Source: Zhengitettix transpicula (taxonomy: Eukaryota; Arthropoda; Insecta; Orthoptera; Tetrigidae). From it: DNA of 64,000 nucleotides. Under the pieces are notes generated by a model that worked only from the letters and a program-made list of their open reading frames with translations, made no database searches and had not been told where the DNA came from. The translations under genes and the position numbers were made by a program. Below are positions 58,319 through 64,000 of this stretch, piece by piece (the stretch's first letter is position 1; each line of letters starts with the position of its first letter). The stretch is from contig CM073592.1 of assembly GCA_037074705.1 (NCBI GenBank), positions 25,454,629 through 25,518,628 of the forward strand, given 5' to 3'.

Positions 58319-59798
58319 GAAGAGAAGAGATGTGTAACTATCGCTCATTGTATTGTATATAAACATGTAAAAAAATGCATGGTAACTACGTAATTGGGCA
58401 AACGTCTGTCTACATGCAAATAAATAAATAAAAATTCTCTGTCCTGAAGGACCCCGGCGTTTTCTACATACCATTCTGCTTTTTTTTTGTGTCAGTCATA
58501 TAGGAAAAAAGAATACATTAACAGATGTAAATTAATTCAAGGCGTTGATCTGTGGTACACAATAACTTAGGTTCTGTATTCCACGGGCGAAGGGATACAC
58601 GAAAGACGTAGCATTGCCACAGGAAAACAGACAAACTTTATTTTCCTTTTTGTCCCAAACGGATCTGTAATTTACACGCAGGGAGATGTTTGGATGTGTC
58701 TAAAGTTTATGAGAGAAACAAAGAATCTCCGGCCGTCTTGTGTAGTAGTCTACTGGTGTTTAAAATATAGAAACATGGCTGCTGAGACTCGTGCATTGCT
58801 CACTGAATGACGACGTCACGCAACGCGTTGGCTCAGTGACAGGCCGACCTGGAGAAATGACATTCAAATCTCGTCCCGTTACGACCTGTCACAATATCAC
58901 GAGCAAAACTACAAAACAACGTCACTTACAACTGTGAGTAGCGTTCAACAGAGCGATGATGATAAATGACCGAACGTAACCAATCACTAATTAAGTGTGA
59001 CATTTTGGTCAGGTAGTTAGCAGACCAGAGTCCCATTAATCTTGAGACGTCGTGACCCCCAACTATGCTTTGAATGTCGTGCGCGTCCAAGCTTCAGGTT
59101 TAAAATTATTCCCTCGGCGACAGACGTCGTCCCAGACATGTTTAACATTTTTCCTGGCCTGGGCGGCATGTCCTAAATAGAAACGCTAATGTAGTGAGCA
59201 GCAGGACTTGGTGGGACCATCCCGGGGCAAGCGCGAGTGATTCAGCTCCAAGACACGAGACCTCGGCCTCGGAGTCCAGGAGTCTGTCTGCACGGGAAAA
59301 ATTAGAGTAAAGAAGAGCTTGGGATGTCTGATCACACCAGATCCTTTCAGTAATCAATTTCGTCCAAAGCCATTACCGAGGTCAGCAACATTGCAATACA
59401 ACCTTCAATATTTTCCAATAAACCAAAAGGACCAAATTCAAAATTCGTTCTCTGGTCGTCGGAAAAATATTCTGAAAAATTTGAAAAATGAATATAATGA
59501 GAGATTCGGATTAAAAATAAATTAATTAAAGCGAAGCCCAAGACATCGTAGCATTTATTTATTTTTATTGGGTATATATTGTAACGTTCCACGTTTTATT
59601 AATATAATTAATACTAAACGTCGTTTTCTTGTCAAACAAATAATTCTAAAATGTTTGAGAAATGAATGTGATGAGAAATTCGAATTAAAAAAAATAGTTT
59701 TAAGCGAAGCCTAACACATTGAAGCAGTAATTTGTTTTTATTGGGTATATATTGTAACGTACCACGTTACATTAATATAATTAATACTAAACGTCGTT

Positions 59799-60310
59799 CT
59801 TTTTTTTAGGGCAACAGGCTACAACTCCACGTTGAGCAACTCCCCTTTAATAGCATAGGAAGGGCTTTGAAATGGGGGATGCGGAACGGTAGAGGAAGAT
59901 AACCAAGGGTTAACTAGGGACCCGGGCTATATTTTAAGGATCCTACCAGGCATTCGCCTAAAGAAATGCAGGGAAAACCCTAGAAAAACCTGCATCAGGT
60001 AGGTCGGGCATTGGGTACTAGTCCCACGCCCTTCCGATAGCGGGAGAGGAGTTTGCTGTGCGGACGCAGCATTCCCTTGTCCGTGCCTGGATCAGTTTAG
60101 GAGGCAGCTGGCCGACTATTTCAATGGGAATAGCGGACAACTCTTACCGTATGCCTAAGGTCTGCGACCCCGGAACATACACCTCTCAAAACAGGCCGTG
60201 TGGGAACCTTAGTTCAAAAACGGAGAGGAGAAGGCATACTCAAAGGTAGCCCCTTCGTATCTCTCCTAAAAGGTTCTACCTGCGAGAGAACATCCCTCAT
60301 AGGTACTGCC
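59799..60310 (-). repeat. Rep-A copy j, near full length
   Basis: Runs from a T-run and GGGCAACAGGCTACA to the 5' hairpin (CCTGCGAGAGAACATCCCTC). It is inserted in the satellite unit and directly followed by copy k. Confidence 0.92.
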
Positions 60311-60314
60311 TGCT

Positions 60315-60783
60315 TGTTTTTTTTGTTTTTTTTTTGGGTGTAGACAGGCTATGTATAGGGTAATCCACATAGTAGCAACTCCCCTCTTATAGCATAGGAA
60401 AGGGATTTGAAAGGGGGGATACGGAAGGGTGGAGGAAGGTAGCCAAGGGTAACTAGGGCCCCCGGGCTATAGTTTAAGGATCCTACCCGGCATTCGCATA
60501 AAAGAAATGCAGGACAAACCCCTTTAAAAACCTGCATCTGGTTGGTCGGGCATTTGGTACTTGTCCCACGCCCTTCCGATGGCGGGAGAGGGGTTAGCTG
60601 TGGGTGTCGCAGCTTTCCCCTCGCCGTGCCTTGACCAATTTAGGAGGCAGCTGGCCGACTATTCCAATAGGAATAGCGGACAACTCTTACCGTATGTCCC
60701 AGGTCTGTGACCCCGGAACATACACCTCTCAGAACAGGCCGAGGTGCCTCGGCATGTGGGAACCTTAGTTCAAAAAACCAGAG
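60315..60783 (-). repeat. Rep-A copy k (tail subfamily 2)
   Basis: Starts with a long T-run and GGTGTAGACAGGCTATGTA and ends at TTAGTTCAAAAAACC. Its tail abuts the 5' end of copy j, so one probably inserted at the end of the other. Confidence 0.92.
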
Positions 60784-61782
60784 AGATGTGTTTTTATTGG
60801 GTATATATTGTAACGTAACCACGTTACTTTAATATAATCAGTTACAGTATTTTTAGGTTGATTAGTTATTTGTTTGATCTTAATCCAATTATTTTAATTT
60901 ACGTTACTTATCTTACGATAATTTTAATTTGTTGTTGTTGTTGTTAGGTGATGTGTTTATCGTGACGCTGTGGGCTCGTGTTGCGCTTCGTTGAAAATTG
61001 CGCGTCATCCCCGATCCTGACACCGCGATTTTATGCTACGAGTTAGAAAGAATCCTGTCACTGTGCTGTTTTATGGTAAATATTAATTAACTTCGAACTT
61101 TTCTGCAGTAATGCGCGTGACGCTCTTGAAAAGGTGAACACAGAGGTATGGATGAGCTTAAAACACGAAGTAAAGCAGCTCGTAGAATTACGTATTTCTA
61201 GTTGCGAAAAAACGTTTCCAGTACTTAAAGAGGGTCGTCCTTGGAAGACAAAGCGTGTGCAATCACCCAATTTTCTCCATTACGTAGTCTGAAATTCACC
61301 GTGAATTGAGCGAGACACGTGGTAATGATGTTATGGACGTGAAAAAATGTGCGTTCGTTTGTGCCACAGCTGAAAGATAACACCATTACCGTACGCGTCA
61401 CTCAATTGACGTTGAATTTCGATTGGTGTTAAACCACGCAAAGCGGAGGAAATGAGTCATTACTCGCTGTTCTTGAGCATTAAAAGCCTCGAAAGCTGCC
61501 CGTCGTTCTAGTGCTAACTGCACGAAACCTATTCTCTCTACGACGCTTACTTCCAAGTCCTTTTATCTAGAAAGAGAATTTAACCCCGGCCTCATCTCTC
61601 AATCTTCTGAGAAGGACACCTAAAGCATCTATCAGGAGTATAACATACATTGCATCCGTTTGAAATTCTTGAGTTTATCGCGGTTCTGTGTAAAAAAATA
61701 TTTAATATGTTATTATTCAATATTATTTTGTAATTAAAAATAATTTATTATTCATAAAAAATTTAATCACCTACAAAAGAAC

Positions 61783-62376
61783 GTTTCTGCACGTTTTTGT
61801 AGTCTCTTCAGGCTGTCTGAAATAAAGGTTTGTGGGTAATTAAAAATTTTATGATTCACAAATTATTTTAAATTATAAAAAAATCTTATAAATTTGTCAA
61901 ATGCAATTTATTAACAAGAAACGTATAATTCACAACGTTTCGTCCTCAAACAAGGCCATCATCAGGTGTATAAGTTGAGTAAGTTAATTTAAATAAATTA
62001 CCACATTATTGCAAAAAAAAATATTCATCATCAATTTCGCAATCAAACTCTACATAAAATTCCCGACGTTTCATCCTCAATCTAAGACTTATTCAGGTGT
62101 ATGCTGATGTAATTTATTTCCATATTCCAAAATATTAGCATAGTTGATGTTATATAATGTATTTTGGAATAATCTGGCAATTTATAGAAAAACAGCAAAT
62201 GGCGCAACGTTTCGTCCTCAATCTAGGACTTCATCAGTCGTATAGTTGTGAAATTAATTTGCTTAGTCGAAACTGCTGTTGTATAACATATATGGAATAA
62301 TTCTGGAATTTATGGAATCTAAGCACACCATTATTCGCCTTAAGAAGTCCTAGATTGAGGACGAAACGTCGTGAAT
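61783..62376. ncRNA. Array of five hammerhead-like cores
   Basis: Four minus-strand cores have GAAAC at 61787-61783, 61941-61937, 62072-62068 and 62213-62209, spaced 154, 131 and 141 bases. A fifth, on the plus strand, has GAAAC at 62363-62367. The 62209-62237 core is the most complete: CTGATGA, one extra A, GTCC/GGAC helix around TAGATTGA, GAAAC. The fifth shares the same helix and loop. The others carry point changes in CTGANGA or in helix II. Confidence 0.55.
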
Positions 62377-63076
62377 TTTATGTGCCCTTGTTAATAAATT
62401 ACATCTGACAAATTTCGCTGTATTTACGCATTTATAACTGTAATGACATCAGATTTATGTGTCTATAAAAACGTTAATAGCCTTTTAAATGGGCGTTAAA
62501 AAAAGACGCAGAAATAAAAATTATTTAAGGTACCTTTCCATAAACACTCGAGGAAACTGAAAGAAAGAAAGAAACGTATTACAAATATCATATTCGTTTA
62601 CTCTTAGATAATTGCTTTATAATGTACACCTAAAATATCTTTAATAATTTGTCAGTTTTCAAGGTTCCTTCATTTTGTGTTTTGTCAGTAAAATTACTGT
62701 TTGTTTGGATACGTACAGAAAATTCAGATAAGATTAGGTGGTTCTGCTTCTTCCTTGATATTGGGAAATGGAAGAATCGATTTATCTTTTCCCGATCGAT
62801 TGCAGTATAATATCGGAGACTATTTCCTAGCCTTCAATTATTCTTTATGTTTGTAGTATATATTAAATTAAGAAACGAAAGATATTCTACTCTAGTCAAA
62901 GACAGGAAAAGACCGACTTGCAAAAACGATTGATATAACCACAAATATTTTTTGAGACGTTTCTCTTCCTCACAGATCAACTAATCCTGAGAATGTAAGT
63001 CGTGGTGAAAGTATATCACAGTTATGTAAGTGAATGTCCTTTTTCAGTTTTCGGTTTATTTCTCACTGTCTAAGTG

Positions 63077-63826
63077 TCCGGCGTTGCCACGTGTACTTAT
63101 TTATATAAACCCGAATAAGTATTTAATTCTATATTAATCTTTAGTCAAAAAGTGACTTAACCTAAATCTAACTATTCCTAGTTCCGTACTCACTTTAGAT
63201 CTGATAGTGCATTAATTAAACAGCTGTAAAATACATTGAATTTTATTGCAACAAACGTACCTCCTAATTTCTTTACGAATAGAATACTTAAATATACTCC
63301 TTGAGTACTGCACGATATAATTGTCCCTCAGTCTTCAGACATCACGAAAGATTAAATTGACCAAATTCTTAGCTAGATGTAAACAAATAGCCGCCATATT
63401 GGAGTCACTGATATGTCACGAAAATTAACTTACATTTTCCGCAAGGATCGTAAAGTATTTAGTATTGTTTTCTATTATCATTCGATGGAGTATTTCTGGG
63501 TAAAATAATACTTTTTATTCAAAGAAAATATTTCTGATTTATTTCATTATGGAAAAAGGAACTATTTCCTTTGTTCGTCGCGTAGTAACGTCTCTGTCTC
63601 TCTCTCTCTCTCTCTCCTGCGTGACGTCACGGTCGCCTGGCAGGCAGTAACTTAACACAAAACGATCCCGTTTTTTAATTATAATTCTTTCCACATTTAT
63701 GCTAGGGGTTTCTCACCCTCCACAGTACCGTTTCTCGTGTTTTGATGATGGTTGCAATCTGTCCACGCGTTTAAATTTGTATTGAAATTAAACGGAAATA
63801 CATTATTTTTTATTATGTAGATAGAC
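63077..63826 (+). repeat. LINE-like 3' tail repeat, copy 3
   Basis: Starts GTCCGGCGTTGCCACGTGTA and ends TTTTTTATTATGTAGATAGA. It aligns through most of its length with 44425-45027, including a (TC)n run at 63593-63616 and GCGTGACGTCA. Confidence 0.75.
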
Positions 63827-64000
63827 TTTTTCAATTTGTTTATTAATGTAAAAGGGTTATTTGTCTATCTCTTAAGGCTAAGCAAAGAAACAAATATTTG
63901 GACTATTTGAAGATGAATGCTTAATTATTTATTGGTCTTCATGGATAGTAGAATAAAGCATTTTAGGTTTCCACTGCCATTGAATATAATGTCATGAGGC

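Larger units (their letters stand above)
59478..60842 (+). repeat. Satellite-like tandem repeat interrupted by two Rep-A copies
   Basis: A unit of about 173 bp, marked by GGTATATATTGTAACGT, starts at 59571, 59744 and again at 60800. The third unit is separated from the second by Rep-A copies j and k. Without them the third marker would fall about one period after the second. Confidence 0.8.

Overview
This is an AT-rich animal nuclear window, most likely from an arthropod with a large repeat-loaded genome. I favour a polyneopteran-type insect from the insect-style heme peroxidase, the intron sizes and the SINE/LINE load, but the species cannot be fixed from the sequence. No bacterial operons, rRNA genes, CRISPR arrays or intact canonical tRNA genes are visible. 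Most short open frames are chance frames in AT-rich DNA or frames inside repeats.

The one clear protein-coding gene lies on the minus strand between 32817 and 12139. It can be followed from start codon to stop codon through 14 exons. Every junction uses GT/AG and the codon phases agree throughout, giving 3276 coding bases and 1091 predicted residues. The product is a secreted animal heme peroxidase of the myeloperoxidase/peroxinectin type. It has a signal peptide, a complete catalytic domain (distal His210, Arg349, Glu352, proximal His453, Asn517 and the calcium loop), and an unusual tail of about 400 residues rich in His, Asn, Ser and Tyr, encoded mostly by one 1.1-kb exon. Exons 2-7 are GC-rich and exons 8-14 are AT-rich. 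Intron 9 holds a decayed copy of part of exon 13 and, on the plus strand, a 72-codon frame that may be a small nested gene.

Everything else is intergenic or intronic sequence filled with repeats. (1) 'Rep-A', an unclassified, poly-A-tailed retroelement of about 500-600 bp, has eleven copies in both orientations. (2) tRNA-derived SINEs, one with a 12-bp target-site duplication. (3) A decayed Jockey-type LINE, three LINE-like 3' tails and an IS630/Tc1-like DNA transposon relic. (4) LTR fragments with a TGGCGCCC-type primer-binding site. (5) Several foldback or MITE-like palindromes, (TA)n tracts and short tandem duplications.

The most interesting non-coding signal is a set of hammerhead-ribozyme-like cores (CTGANGA, a short hairpin, then GAAAC). 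They occur as a tandem array (61.8-62.4 kb), as two direct copies 295 bp apart that resemble a retrozyme or Penelope-type unit (31.16-31.49 kb) with an inverted mate at 29.07-29.35 kb, as inverted pairs (39.2-39.5 kb and in two foldback elements), and singly (36.8 and 49.8 kb).

Stretches not listed as features (326-770, 1043-2439, 5620-8480, 8800-9560, 32000-32700, 33070-34780, 35220-36790, 36840-39100, 39470-41220, 41860-44420, 47550-49100, 49860-51430, 52700-53710, 54260-55450, 55915-57430, 58330-59470, 60850-61780, 62390-63070) were read on both strands. I saw only AT-rich unique-looking sequence, short microsatellites and unsupported short frames there, apart from the items noted under findings.
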